From NCBI GenBank assembly GCA_963693365.1, contig CAVNZM010000011.1, positions 2,976,001-3,040,000 of the forward strand: a stretch of DNA of 64,000 bases. The letters run 5' to 3'. Of this stretch, positions 10,453 to 20,925 are shown one piece after another. Position 1 is the first letter of the stretch, and the number at the start of each line of letters is the position of its first letter. Origin of the DNA: Amoebidium appalachense. Its lineage: Eukaryota > Ichthyosporea. A program made the position numbers and the translations under genes. The notes beneath the pieces are model-generated. The model did not search any database and was not told the origin of the DNA. It saw only the letters and a list, made by a program, of their open reading frames with translations.

Positions 10453-13400
10453 CTATAATTTTGTAGTGATGTGTTTCTCAAGCCAATCAATACATCTAAT
10501 AAACAGGTCGTAGTTACGCGTGTTTAGTATAAAATCAAGGATGTTGTAATTTACAGGTAGGCTATCTTTCTGGGTGTCTGTTGTGAATGTGACGTGTGTG
10601 TGTTGCGGTATTATGTGGTCTATCAAACTACATTTGGCGATACATGACCGGTTAAACTGGTGTGTGTGTGTGTTGTTTGGGCATGCAAATGATGCCACCT
10701 TATACTTATTAGATCTCCACTGTATAGCACGTGTACAGTAAAAGCGTGGTAATTGATCAATAATACCATCAGCTAGAGAAAGACCAGTTCTACAGGAAGG
10801 TAATATGTATTTAGGTGTTATACACTTGCGAGTGCCATATTTGGCAATATGGTTGAGGCGGTCAGTATATATAAAACGAGACATAAGGCTTAGTTTTTCA
10901 AGGTGTATGCTTTCATCGGGTCTAGTGTCGTGTGGTATCTTTTTCCATTTGTTATATTGCGTGATTATCTTGTGATTGTGTACATGTTTAATAAGTAAGT
11001 GGCAGTCCAAAGTCACACACACACTATTGCGGGGTTTATTTGTATTTGTGCCCAGGGGAGAAGGGGAGAGAGAGGGGAGGAAAGAGGGGAGAGGTGAGGA
11101 GGGGACAGGTCGGATAGAGAAGAGAGGGTGGGAGGGCAAATACTTCTTTAAGCGGCTTATGTGCTTATTGAATTTCAGCGCGAGATAGGATACTCTAGCA
11201 GCTATTGGGACCAGACCATATATCGAGAGCGTTACAGGCCCAGGTTTACAACAGTTGTTAGATAGAAAGGAGGCAACTTCTGCTTCAAGGAAATTTGCCA
11301 AGGGTTTAAGCGCTCTAGTTCTCTCTTTCTTGATCCAAGCGGCGAGAAGGGGTAAACCATATTCACATGCCGGGAAGACAAAAGTGCGAATAAATGTAAG
11401 TCTAATAGAAGGATGGAGGGGTGTGTCTTTAAAAATATTAGCCGAGAAGAAAGCTAACCGCTTACGAGCCAACTCTACCCTCTTTTCGACCATATGGGGA
11501 AACATAACACCAACAGAATCAACCGGAACACCAAGATATTTGTATTCTGGAACTATAGGTACAGGTTTAGATGATAATGTAAATGTGTGTAAATTGTTAG
11601 CTATATCAGGTACAAGAACACCACATTTGTCTATGTTAAGGATCATAAGGTTTGCCTTGCACCACTCTGACACTACATCGAACAATCTTTGCAGGCGTCT
11701 AGGGGTACGGGCAAGGAGGGACAGATCATCAGCATAGAGAAGTGCAGGCGGAAAGTTATTAATAGGGTCATCGTTTTCGGCGTAAATCTTGACAGCCAAA
11801 TCATCTATAAATAGGTTAAACAAAAAGGGGCTAAGCAATGAACCCTGCAAGAGACCTCTAGTACGAGCAAAACCATATGAAAGATGCCCATTAACCACAG
11901 CTCTACCATAGGTTTGAGACAAGAGTGCTTCTAACAGAACACCAATGCAGTGTGGTACACCCCGTGCAGCAAGCTTTTCCCATAGGAGACCAGGGGAGAC
12001 AGAATCGTAAGCAGTTTTCCAATCAATAAAGCCAACATATTGTGCACCAACTTGCATAGAATCGTGCAGTGCCATTATTTGAACATAACATGAATTGTTT
12101 TTACGAAAAGCGGATTGGCATGGGTGTATGTGAAGAATAGATTGAAACCTAGGGTGATGTGCAAATAACCTAAGTAAGCAAGCTTCAAAGAATCTACGAA
12201 CAACCTGGGTTAGTGTAATGGGGCGAAAGGATGATATGGGGCCCTCAGAGTCCTTCTTAACTATGGGGATCACTAAGGTATCTAACCAAGATGACGGGAC
12301 ATGTCCACATTTAACACACCAAGAAAAGAGAGAGCTTAACATGATAGTAAGATCAGGTTTAATAGCACGATCACTTTCCTTTTGTGGGTAGGAGGGAACA
12401 AGGATTTTAAGAAACCCAGCAGGGAGTCCATCAGGTCCACAAGACTTACTAGAGCTATAACTAGATATCACAGACCATATGGCATCGGGACTGAAAAAGG
12501 GGAGGATCGATTCTATGGGGATAGATGGGTCTACAGGCCACACAATAGGTTTCTGAGCGGGGGTCCTATCTTTAAACAGTTCCGAGAAATACTTATCAGA
12601 GTCTATGAGGGGGTCTCCAGTGGTATCACCAATAATACGAGCAGGGGGGCCAAATCGATTCATACTAGCAAGCCGGCGCAAGCTTTCCTTTTGAGACAGG
12701 GGTTCACCTAGTCTAGCGGGAGTGGTGTTTGGTAACAAGAGAGCATCGGGATATTCCTTCCTACCACCGCCAGCATAATCACCGAGATCTATCAAATCAT
12801 CAACAATAAAGTTAGTGCATGTATCTAGTACGAGATGTGAATCTGGCCTGGCTTGTGCAGATTCTAATAGGCGCATATATATAGGGTGTTTCGTAGCATA
12901 GCATACACATACATCAACTCTACCCCACTGTGACTTAAGCTGGGATAGACGGAGGCGAAAGGTGGGAGGGGGAGGGGGGAGCAGATCAAGGGAGATCTTA
13001 GGTAGGAAAAGGATAGGAGAGTGGTCAGATGACCTAGAGAGGTTAGGAGGGAGAGAGAGTTTTGACATGGTTGATGGCCAAAAGGCCACTCCCCAGTCGG
13101 TGTTGTGGGCATGGGATATTTGAGGGAACCGCAAAGTGTGACTTTGGACATACCTTGCTAAAGGGATAGCACGCTCCGGGGGCTTAGATGGGTACCCGAC
13201 ACTCACTTGCAGTGTGTCTGTGTGGTGGAGTCGCGTGTTAAAATCACCTAAAATAACAGTGGACATTGGTAACTGTGACAACTCGTGAGTCAATTCGACA
13301 ACCGACATAGATGGTGGGTAATATACAAAAGTAAAAACATTAGAAAGAAACTCTATAGAAACCGAGAATTCCGTTTTTGCTACCGGTTTGCACTTCACTC

Positions 13401-13647
13401 TCACGTGTGGTGCGGCAAGTACAATAATGCCTCGGTTTTTCGCGTAACCGGGGTGTGTGGATGTGTCGACCAATGTAGAGTTGAATTTGTGGTGGTTTTT
13501 AAACTGTGTTTCGCAAATCACTGTAAACGTGTGGTTGTTTGTCTGTTGTTGTATGTAGCTGATTTTATCGTCGAGTGTCCCGGGGGGGAGGCCCTTTTGG
13601 GGGCCCAGTGTCCGAGCATTCCAGAAGAAGAAGGATAAATTAGGCAT
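10453..13647 (-). CDS. LINE ORF2: endonuclease plus reverse transcriptase (1064 aa)
   Basis: The N-terminal third is an exonuclease-endonuclease-phosphatase fold: WNARTL near the start, ICETQF with the metal-binding Glu, VILGDFNTRLHH and SRSSDHSPIL with the catalytic Asp-His pair. The central part is a reverse transcriptase: SFRPITLT, CQSAFRKNNS, FIDWKTAYDSV, LLQGSLLSPFLFNLFIDDL, LLYADDLSLLA (YADD) and YKYLGVPVD. No RNase H domain is evident. The C-terminus has a Cys/His-rich stretch (CPNNTHTHQF...C...C) that may be a degenerate zinc knuckle. The start ATG (13645-13647) overlaps the end of ORF1 in ATGCCTAA. Expected role: target-primed reverse transcription. Clade not assigned. Confidence 0.92.
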   Translation of the reverse strand: MPNLSFFFWNARTLGPQKGLPPGTLDDKISYIQQQTNNHTFTVICETQFKNHHKFNSTLVDTSTHPGYAKNRGIIVLAAPHVRVKCKPVAKTEFSVSIEFLSNVFTFVYYPPSMSVVELTHELSQLPMSTVILGDFNTRLHHTDTLQVSVGYPSKPPERAIPLARYVQSHTLRFPQISHAHNTDWGVAFWPSTMSKLSLPPNLSRSSDHSPILFLPKISLDLLPPPPPTFRLRLSQLKSQWGRVDVCVCYATKHPIYMRLLESAQARPDSHLVLDTCTNFIVDDLIDLGDYAGGGRKEYPDALLLPNTTPARLGEPLSQKESLRRLASMNRFGPPARIIGDTTGDPLIDSDKYFSELFKDRTPAQKPIVWPVDPSIPIESILPFFSPDAIWSVISSYSSSKSCGPDGLPAGFLKILVPSYPQKESDRAIKPDLTIMLSSLFSWCVKCGHVPSSWLDTLVIPIVKKDSEGPISSFRPITLTQVVRRFFEACLLRLFAHHPRFQSILHIHPCQSAFRKNNSCYVQIMALHDSMQVGAQYVGFIDWKTAYDSVSPGLLWEKLAARGVPHCIGVLLEALLSQTYGRAVVNGHLSYGFARTRGLLQGSLLSPFLFNLFIDDLAVKIYAENDDPINNFPPALLYADDLSLLARTPRRLQRLFDVVSEWCKANLMILNIDKCGVLVPDIANNLHTFTLSSKPVPIVPEYKYLGVPVDSVGVMFPHMVEKRVELARKRLAFFSANIFKDTPLHPSIRLTFIRTFVFPACEYGLPLLAAWIKKERTRALKPLANFLEAEVASFLSNNCCKPGPVTLSIYGLVPIAARVSYLALKFNKHISRLKKYLPSHPLFSIRPVPSSPLPSFLPSLSPSPLGTNTNKPRNSVCVTLDCHLLIKHVHNHKIITQYNKWKKIPHDTRPDESIHLEKLSLMSRFIYTDRLNHIAKYGTRKCITPKYILPSCRTGLSLADGIIDQLPRFYCTRAIQWRSNKYKVASFACPNNTHTHQFNRSCIAKCSLIDHIIPQHTHVTFTTDTQKDSLPVNYNILDFILNTRNYDLFIRCIDWLEKHITTKL

Positions 13648-14824
13648 CGGTTTGGTCCGACACCTGTGGGGTTGGTTCCCACTTGTCGCTTACGGGGTCG
13701 TATGCACGACCTTCCGCCAGCGCGAACAGTTCGCAGAAGAGCTCGATTTCCATCTCGCATCGGCGTTTGCGCTCGAGCAGTTTCTCACCAGAAAACATTG
13801 GTTCCTTCGTGTCCGTGTCTATCACGCTCGTAGCATCGTTTTCCAACTTTGCGAGGAACTCTTTTGCCTTGCTGATGCGTACACGACAACGTGTGGCGCA
13901 CGCATTCTTAGCAGACACTTTACGTTCTTTGTCTGCTTTCTGAATGTTTTCCGGCGCGCATGGGTCGTAGCTTGGGAGGTGGGTGAAGAAGCTTCCACAC
14001 CCCTTTGTCGCGTCACGGATGAACGCACGGTTATAGTCGCCCCGTACTGCTACTTCCAGCACATCGTATCCAATGAAGGACAGACAAAGGATGCGAGAGC
14101 ACCGGAAGCCGAGAGCCTTGAAGATGGACCACATGGCCCTGTGTGGGCGTCTGCCGTGCTTGACTTTGAAATACACCCTCTCGTATTTGGGTGGGATGTT
14201 GATGTTACCGTTTGCTTGGGTGTTCCCCTTAGCCGGCGGTTTGGGAGGGGAGTTGCGGCGGTACTCGTTGCCTGCAAGAATGCTGGCATATGTTTCCTTG
14301 GCAATTTGGCGGAGCTCGGGTGTTTTACGAGAGTTCGCATATTCTAGGAACTCTGCCGGGAGCTGTGCTTCCGGTCCTGTGTTGTTTTGTGTTGGGGTGG
14401 AAATGTCTCCGTCGCGAGATGTTTGCTCATGAGTTTTGGGGTTTTGCGATCCACTAATGTTTAGCTGGGCTGTGAGTGAATCAATGGTGAGCTTGAGTTG
14501 GGTATTTTCTGTTTGGAGTTTTTCTATCATGTTCTTGAGTGGTAACAGCTCATTTAGCTGTTTCTTAACGAGGGCAAGTTCTGCCAGTACTGTATCAACC
14601 GAAAGTTTCGGCATGGTTGTTATTGTGTTTCTACGGAGTGGTGTGGTGTTATTCTGAATGGGTAGTGTATTGTAAATAGGTGTTGCGCTTAGTCTAAGGC
14701 GATGTTTTTCTGGTTGTGCATCTGTGGTAGGTGTATCTGCTGGACGTTTTAATGGTCGCACATGTGTGATGGGTGTAGATGGAACTTTGAAAGAGGTTCT
14801 GAAACGATTATAGGCATGTGCCAT
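13640..14824 (-). CDS. LINE ORF1 protein (394 aa)
   Basis: A basic, polar N-terminus is followed, from an internal MPKLSVD near residue 71, by a strong heptad-patterned coiled coil (LAELALVKKQLNELL, then IEKLQTENTQLKL). A globular segment around residues 215-290 (RVYFKVKHGRRPHRAMWSIF) and a charged C-terminal helix region complete it. No CCHC knuckle is visible. LINE ORF1 proteins usually trimerise through a coiled coil and bind element RNA, and that role is inferred here. The stop TAA overlaps the ORF2 start by 8 nt. It differs from copy 2 by one residue (Leu versus Pro, base 14346). Confidence 0.8.
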   Translation of the reverse strand: MAHAYNRFRTSFKVPSTPITHVRPLKRPADTPTTDAQPEKHRLRLSATPIYNTLPIQNNTTPLRRNTITTMPKLSVDTVLAELALVKKQLNELLPLKNMIEKLQTENTQLKLTIDSLTAQLNISGSQNPKTHEQTSRDGDISTPTQNNTGPEAQLPAEFLEYANSRKTPELRQIAKETYASILAGNEYRRNSPPKPPAKGNTQANGNINIPPKYERVYFKVKHGRRPHRAMWSIFKALGFRCSRILCLSFIGYDVLEVAVRGDYNRAFIRDATKGCGSFFTHLPSYDPCAPENIQKADKERKVSAKNACATRCRVRISKAKEFLAKLENDATSVIDTDTKEPMFSGEKLLERKRRCEMEIELFCELFALAEGRAYDPVSDKWEPTPQVSDQTDA

Positions 14825-14962
14825 GACATGGATGGGGGTGTTCCCCGGCCCTTAGGGCCACGGATGGCCTGGTTTAGGGGTGGATGCGCGAAGGATACTA
14901 TTTATTAGCAGATAATAAAGAGCGACATTTGAATCGATGTGTGCGACTGAATCGATGTGTGC

Positions 14963-15958
14963 ATGTATCTTGAAACACCAGGCCGTCTAAGCCGATTAAC
15001 ATTCCCGGGATAATGACATCTTAACCAAAAAAGGCTATTCTGCATTCCACAAGGGGGTGCGGCCTACTTTTCATCGCAACCGCTGGGCCAACGATTATGT
15101 AATCGTGCATTGAATTTGAAGATCCGAATCGGGTCACACCACGGCCCCGGTAATCACGGCTTCAGAGGGCCGTGCCATAATGCAGCGCTTATCATTTGTA
15201 AATATTATATAATCATATCGAATCGGGCTGAAAGGAAAGCCCGACGGGTATCGCGGAGAAAACTGCTGCACTTGCCGTTCAAACAAAAGCATGAGTAAGC
15301 TGTTTTTCTGCTCCACTTTTTTTGTCTTGTTGTTGTTGCGAGCACTTTGGGCCACTTTGGGCATATTATGAGAACAAAATAATCTAACATATACCTTCAT
15401 TTGCAAGGATGGCATACGGCAACTGTTATGGCTGGTAGACCCGGATCCGTTCCGGTTTCTCTCTGTTCCCGCCCTCCCTCCTCTCACTTTTTGGCGAGCG
15501 GACCTCAAGCGTTAGCGTGTTGCTGCTCAGTCCTCGCGACTGTACGGGTTTCCACTTTTCGGTGAAAGTCGCTACTATATGGCATTGCATGGTGCAAAGC
15601 TCTTCATTATAACAGCAGCATCGGCAGCAAAGCACCTTGGAAATGTGGTGAGTACAAGAGCTCTCTTGTCGCTCCGTAACCCCTAACAACCGGCACCGGT
15701 CTCCCGGACGGCCCTGTTTGAGCTTCTTTATGTCCCTTGTTACCAAGTAGTTTTGTCACAACTCTGACATAAAAGGATAACCGTTGTATTTTCTATTGTC
15801 TTTTTGCTGACCCCTCTATTATACAGACCAACTACCCATGTACCTGGGTTCAAACACGACACCTCTATCTAAACGTTTTACCTAAGCCTAAGCCATGTTT
15901 TTCCAGTTACTGTTTTGGTTGGAATGTTTGATACACGTGTGTAAGTTCTTGCCTCTCT

Positions 15959-15994
<36 letters not shown>

Positions 15995-16261
15995 ATCCCA
16001 AAGCTCACACACACACACGTACACACACACACACACACACACACACAACACATACACACACTCGGTATCTATGAATTTATGTGGATATATGTATATGTAT
16101 AGTATACGTATTTATATATGTCCAAACTGCACATGTTGAAAAAAAACGTCACTACTCAGAGCTACACCTGCATTTCATCGTGCAGGTTATCAGCTAAAGT
16201 TGCTTGGTTATTCAATATGCTATGCCCGTTTGTTTTTATATTCACAACAGGTTGTCTCTAC
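14963..16261. other. no gene recognised; CA microsatellites
   Basis: No protein family was recognised on either strand. A minus-strand open frame at 15426-15746 is Cys-rich but matches nothing I know. CA repeats lie at about 15961-15992 and 16008-16047. A 20-bp near-inverted match links 14976-14996 with 39772-39792 (AAACACCAGGCC core), perhaps another dispersed repeat. Confidence 0.5.
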
Positions 16262-16491
16262 TACAGTGGAGATCTAATATACAGTGGAGATCTAATAAGT
16301 AGAAGGTGGCATCGTTTGCATGCCCAAACAACACACACACACACCAGTTTAAACGGTCATGTATCGCCAAATGTAGTTTGATAGACCACATAATACCGCA
16401 TCACACACACGTCACATTCACAATAGACACCCAGAAAGATAGCCTACCTGTAAATTACAACATCCTTGATTTTATACTAAACACGCGTAAC
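16262..16491 (+). mobile_element. 5'-truncated LINE copy 3, left part
   Basis: The sequence matches the last part of LINE ORF2 in plus orientation (ASFACPNNTHTHQF through DFILNTRN) with several substitutions relative to copies 1 and 2. An 18-bp unit (TACAGTGGAGATCTAATA) is duplicated at 16262-16279 and 16280-16297. It is cut at 16491 by the gypsy LTR, and the ORF resumes at 26896 with the target bases GTAAC repeated. Confidence 0.88.
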
Positions 16492-17218
16492 TGTCGTATC
16501 CTAATCATTATGTATGTGTACTAGAGACGCGGCACTCTACTAAGTGTACACACACGAAAAGGAACGAACGTGTACAGAAAAACGGTAAAGTTTATTCAGA
16601 CCAGGCTCCGACGGGCAAACTTAGATCCGAACGGAATGAGTCTAAGTTACGACTGAGGCCATCAAGGCCGTGCCCTCAAAGATCATCATCACCTGGCCCC
16701 CTACGATGCCACATTCCATTAACATTCCGATCTACTTTTATCGTGCGCCTGCACGAGCTAAGTCGATCTACTCAACTAATATATTTATCCAAGTCTCACC
16801 CCTCACCCTCCCCCTAGTGGCACCGCAGAGTCTAAATCTACATTTCATACTATCCCCCCCCCCCCTCCCTCCCCCCCTTTCCTCTACATCTACATATATA
16901 AATACGTTTGGCAACATATACTATCTAGCCTTGCCAATACTTACAAAAGGGCTTCTGCCCGAACAATCACATTCCTAAGTCCTCCTACGATCTATCCTAC
17001 ACACTAATTAGAATTCTATTGGACGGCTGTCCCGGCTGACGTGGTCCAATGCCCTGCGCCGGCAGAGGCAAGATGATGCACGCAGCTGCACAGCTATCTT
17101 GAGGCCCCGGACTTGATCTTGATGATCTGTGACCCGGGCCACCCCCCCCCCCCCCCCCCCCCCCCCGATCTCGATCGTAGACTTAGGCTAATCTGCTGAG
17201 ACGGATTAGTATATGTCA
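16492..17218 (-). repeat. gypsy 3' LTR (727 bp)
   Basis: Starts TGTCGTATCC on the plus strand and ends ATATGTCA. It matches 26177-26895 apart from a 5-bp indel near its outer end and C-tract length. Confidence 0.93.
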
Positions 17219-17351
17219 ACTCCCCCCCCCGGCCCCCGGAAAAGCTGAGTCCCACCTCAGTCACATTACATCTAACACCCCCTAAAAAGACATAGACTAA
17301 TCAGTCTCCTAAAAAAATTAAATTAAATAAATTACGAAGAAAAATAATAAA

Positions 17352-19310
17352 TTAATCTACACCATAAGCTTGATACCTACGGAGACACCTATGATAATAA
17401 ATTAAATTCCTACGACTACGTTCACACTCCTCCTCGGTCTCCCTCCCCCCCTCCCCCTCCCCCCGTGTGTCTACGTGTATTTGCATCACTCCCCCCCCCC
17501 GGCCCCCTCCCCCCACCGACTTTTTCACACCACGATTAAACTGAGGAATAACTCTCTTTGGCCGAGAGGGAGCACTAGGCAACTCCCTCTGCACTAATCT
17601 AGCCTCATAAGCACGAATAGAAAACGGGCAATCCAAATGAAACTCAGGCAACCACTGATCTTCCTGATAACCTCCCTCAAAACGAATTAAATAATAATTT
17701 ACCTTACCTTCCTTACCTTCGATCACCTTTTTATCCATAATTTTATCTACTGCAGCCTCCGATACATCCACCGACCCGTCATAGTCGGGGGTGAATGCAT
17801 CTAACACTCGACGGCCCTCCGGCCGTTTAACCCTAAGGGCCCTATCATAATATTCCTTGATATCATCTACATTATAAAATCTAACATCACTCTCATTATC
17901 TAACCTCTGCACCTTATATTCCGTCGGACCTAACCTAGCCACTATTTTATACGGGCCAATGAAAAGAGGCAACCATTTCTTACCATACTTACGAAGACCT
18001 TCACCTTCACCCTTACCTTCCTGCTCCTGCTTATATCTCTTTTTCCTAGTATGATCCCTAATTAAAACTAAAGTACCCTCGGCAAATTCACGTAACGGAC
18101 GTGTGGACACGTCTGCACGTGTCTGTACCTGCTGTGTACGGGCCAGAGCTGCATCACGTGCAGCCCGGGCCCGGGTTAGTAGCTGCTCCCGGAACTCAGT
18201 CCAGTGGGGATAAGTTAGTCGGTCAGCCCCCCCCATCGGCAAAAGTGCCGTATCTAACAAACTAATAGCCTCCTGCCCATAGACCAAATAAAACGGAGAA
18301 AAACCAGTCACAGCATGAGGGGTAGAATTATATGAATGAGCAATAAACCTAGACATATGATCCCAATCATTAGCCTCCACATCCACCATTTTGCCAAAGG
18401 ACTTCTGAAACACTGCATGCACACGTTCAGAGATGGCATTTGCTTGAGGGTGATATGCAGACGTAGTGATATGAGCTACCCTTAAAATTTTACATACCTC
18501 CGACACCAACTGATTTAAAAACACACGACTCCTATCCGTTAACAAAACACGAGGACAACCAAACCTAAGACAAATTTCATCCACAAAAATACGAGCAAAC
18601 AAAACGGCATTAGCAGTGGGGAGAGGAAAAACTTCAACCCAACGAGTGGCCACATCGGTGACGGTAACAAGAACAGTGTTACCCTCAACCGTAGAATTAA
18701 AAGGACCGACCACATCCACTGCTACCCTTTCAAACATACGAACATTAAAATCCCTAATAAACGACGGGCGGGAACGAGAGTGGGGACTCTCATTCCTTTC
18801 CTGACAATGCATGCATGACAACACATAATCCCTCACCTCCCTACTCATACCCGGCCAAAAATACGAACGATTAACACGAAGCAACGTCCTATTTACACCT
18901 AAATGACCAGCCATGGGATGCTCATGCACCATATGCAAAACCTCAGGCACAAGTGCCGTCGGGACCCAAACTCGGTGTCCGTCTGGCCCAGAACAATGAT
19001 AAACTAAATCCTGCTCTACCTGACACATTTTTGCTAACTTAGCTACCTTAATCATCTGCCTTTTATTTTTAAATTTAATCGAATCAACCGGCCCCTTTAA
19101 ATAATACTTAACCAGACCAATCAACACATCTTCCTCCTGAGCTAAGATCAAAGCCGTGGGTGCTAAGGCAGGGGCCGAGCCATGAGACTCGGTCCCGACC
19201 TCAGACACTGACAAATACCTCCCCCCCCCTCTCCTACACTTATAAGCAAGCAACCCCGGAACCCAAGAAGACACATCCACAGACACAGCATCTATTCCTT
19301 TTTGCTCACT
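17352..19310 (-). CDS. gypsy integrase with C-terminal chromodomain-like region
   Basis: The HHCC zinc-binding part (HPMAGHLGVNRTLLR, then CMHCQERN) precedes an integrase core with VAVDVVGPF, LLTDRSRVF and HPQANAISERVHAVFQ, giving D, D and E catalytic positions. The usual DRG and PQTNGQ are changed to DRS and PQANAI. A GPYKIVARLG SH3-like segment and a chromodomain-like segment follow (VDKIMDKKVIEGKEGK, YLIRFEGGYQEDQWLPE), which places the element among chromoviruses. The frame is open upstream to about 19310, where G-homopolymers mark a frameshift from the RNase H frame. Confidence 0.88.
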   Translation of the reverse strand, partial: SEQKGIDAVSVDVSSWVPGLLAYKCRRGGGRYLSVSEVGTESHGSAPALAPTALILAQEEDVLIGLVKYYLKGPVDSIKFKNKRQMIKVAKLAKMCQVEQDLVYHCSGPDGHRVWVPTALVPEVLHMVHEHPMAGHLGVNRTLLRVNRSYFWPGMSREVRDYVLSCMHCQERNESPHSRSRPSFIRDFNVRMFERVAVDVVGPFNSTVEGNTVLVTVTDVATRWVEVFPLPTANAVLFARIFVDEICLRFGCPRVLLTDRSRVFLNQLVSEVCKILRVAHITTSAYHPQANAISERVHAVFQKSFGKMVDVEANDWDHMSRFIAHSYNSTPHAVTGFSPFYLVYGQEAISLLDTALLPMGGADRLTYPHWTEFREQLLTRARAARDAALARTQQVQTRADVSTRPLREFAEGTLVLIRDHTRKKRYKQEQEGKGEGEGLRKYGKKWLPLFIGPYKIVARLGPTEYKVQRLDNESDVRFYNVDDIKEYYDRALRVKRPEGRRVLDAFTPDYDGSVDVSEAAVDKIMDKKVIEGKEGKVNYYLIRFEGGYQEDQWLPEFHLDCPFSIRAYEARLVQRELPSAPSRPKRVIPQFNRGVKKSVGGGGRGGGVMQIHVDTRGEGEGGRETEEECERSRRNLIYYHRCLRRYQAYGVD

Positions 19311-19761
19311 CTCCCCCCCTTCCCCCCCTCCCCCCCGTCTCTCACTAGCCCCCCCTCCCCCTCCTTCTCTTCTTCAAACAAAATATAAGCAGCACGAGAG
19401 AGAGCATCACAGTCAACCATTGTTTCACCCTTGGCATAAAACAATTTATAGGAGAACTCACCGAGAGCCGCGGCCCACTTCTGCATCCTCTCGTTGACCA
19501 GACGAGTGGTGCCGGCCATGGCTAGGCAGGGCTTGTGGTCGGTGTAGACCTCAAACGTCCTGCCTGCGAGTATGTACCTCCATGCCTGTGAGACTGCCCA
19601 AAAGATAGCATGGGACTCTCTCTCTGGATTGCTATATCTACGTTCACTTTTACTAAATGAACGACTAGCATAAGCAATCACTCTATCCTGCCCCTCCTGC
19701 ACTTGATATAACACGGCCCCCTCAGCAACCTTACTTGCATCACACCGAACTTTAAACATTC
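19292..19761 (-). CDS. gypsy RNase H region
   Basis: FKVRCDASKVAEGAVLYQ, then YSNPERESHAIFWAV and FEVYTDHKPCL, followed by DCDALSRAAYI, are the standard Ty3/gypsy RNase H landmarks. The 5' end joins the RT frame once the 2,033 bp of TRIM plus target duplication are removed (HPDFSAGG|MFKV). The frame ends at 19292 inside poly-G/poly-A sequence just before integrase. Confidence 0.85.
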
Positions 19762-20036
19762 TGTTGGAGTGCAGACTTACGCTCACTCCACAATATGTGT
19801 ATGTTAGCTTTACAATTGGTTCCGTGTACACAGACACACGCTGACACTCGATCACCACATGCACATCTGCATAGTTGAGGAATGTTGCCAATTGTGTTTT
19901 GACTGCAAACGATTGGTTCACTGGTCCCAGAGATCTCTAAATGAAAGTAACCAATCCGATTAGCACCTGGCATCCGGATTACATTCCAGACTGCTGCCCC
20001 ACGGGTATATAAACCACGGCTCTGCCAGGTGCAGAA

Positions 20037-20140
20037 ATGGAGTTCAGTCATGGAGTTCAGACATGGAGTTCAGTCATGGAGTTAAGTCATGGAGTTCAGT
20101 CATGGAGTTCAGTCATGGAGTTCAGTCATGGAGTTAACAC
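20037..20140 (+). repeat. 13-bp ATG-bearing tandem repeat in TRIM LTR 1 (8 units)
   Basis: Units of ATGGAGTTCAGTC with C/A and T/A variants lie 25-30 bp downstream of a TATATAAA box (20006-20013). LTRs 2 and 3 have ten units each (20796-20925, 21583-21712), which explains most of their 26-28 bp extra length. Confidence 0.92.
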
Positions 20141-20795
20141 ACTGAAAGCAGTAAAAAACGGGTCAGCGCCCAAGCGCGCCACGACGACCCTAGTCACAGC
20201 GGACTCTACTTCCAACAGGGTTATGGGCCCAGACACGACACCGCGGCCTCTAACTTCACGTCCCCTACGACGCCTTGAACGGAGGAGCCCAGAAACCGAC
20301 TTCTAGGCTGTACCCTACACCCGCGAGCGTATTTCCGTGAAGTAGAGACTTTCGCTTCCACAAACTCCATCCGCAGCAGCCTGCGACATCAACGTCAAGT
20401 ATTCCACTTCATTGGCGGGGCACGCACCACAGTGGAATGCACACCCCGGTCTACCCTGCAAGCAGCCACACTCACTCTCTCTTCTCTAGTGGTGTGTACA
20501 CTTCTCCAATTGGGTAGGGGTGTTGGAGTGCAGACTTACGCTCACTCCACAATATGTGTATGTTAGCTTTACAATTGGTTCCGTGTACACAGACACACGC
20601 TGACACTCGATCACCACATGCACATCTGCATAGTTGAGGAATGTTGCCAATTGTGTTTTGACTGCAAACGATTGGTTCACTGGTCCCAGAGATCTCTAAA
20701 TGAAAGTAACCAATCCGATTAGCACCTGGCATCCGGATTACATTCCAGACTGCTGCCCCACGGGTATATAAGCCACGGCTCTGCCAGGTGCAGAC

Positions 20796-20925
20796 ATGGA
20801 GTTAAGTCATGGAGTTCAGTCATGGAGTTTAGTCATGGAGTTCAGTCATGGAGTTCAGTCATGGAGTTCAGTCATGGAGTTAAGTCATGGAGTTAAGTCA
20901 TGGAGTTCAGTCATGGAGTTAACAC
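20796..20925 (+). repeat. 13-bp tandem repeat in TRIM LTR 2 (10 units)
   Basis: Same unit as in LTR 1. Each unit supplies an ATG, and because 13 is not a multiple of 3 successive ATGs rotate through the three frames. Confidence 0.9.

Larger units (their letters stand above)
10101..14962 (-). mobile_element. full-length non-LTR retrotransposon (LINE), copy 1
   Basis: A 4.86 kb element with two overlapping ORFs, a roughly 140-bp 5' leader and a roughly 350-bp 3' UTR. It is flanked by a 9-bp target-site duplication ATGTATCTT (10092-10100 and 14963-14971). The 3' end is not poly-A: it closes with GTAAACCCCC, and the A36 run sits inside the 3' UTR after a (CA)n stretch. Against copy 2 at 39966-44822 I see only two substitutions in the two ORFs, so both insertions are recent. 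Confidence 0.9.

Noticed and set aside
10976-11737. Plus-strand open frames opposite LINE ORF2 (and the same at 40849-41610).
   Set aside because: Antisense shadows of a conserved reverse transcriptase gene, identical in both copies because the LINEs are identical.
20037-20140. Regular short repeats resembling a CRISPR array.
   Set aside because: Units are 13 bp with no spacers and lie inside LTRs of a eukaryotic retroelement.
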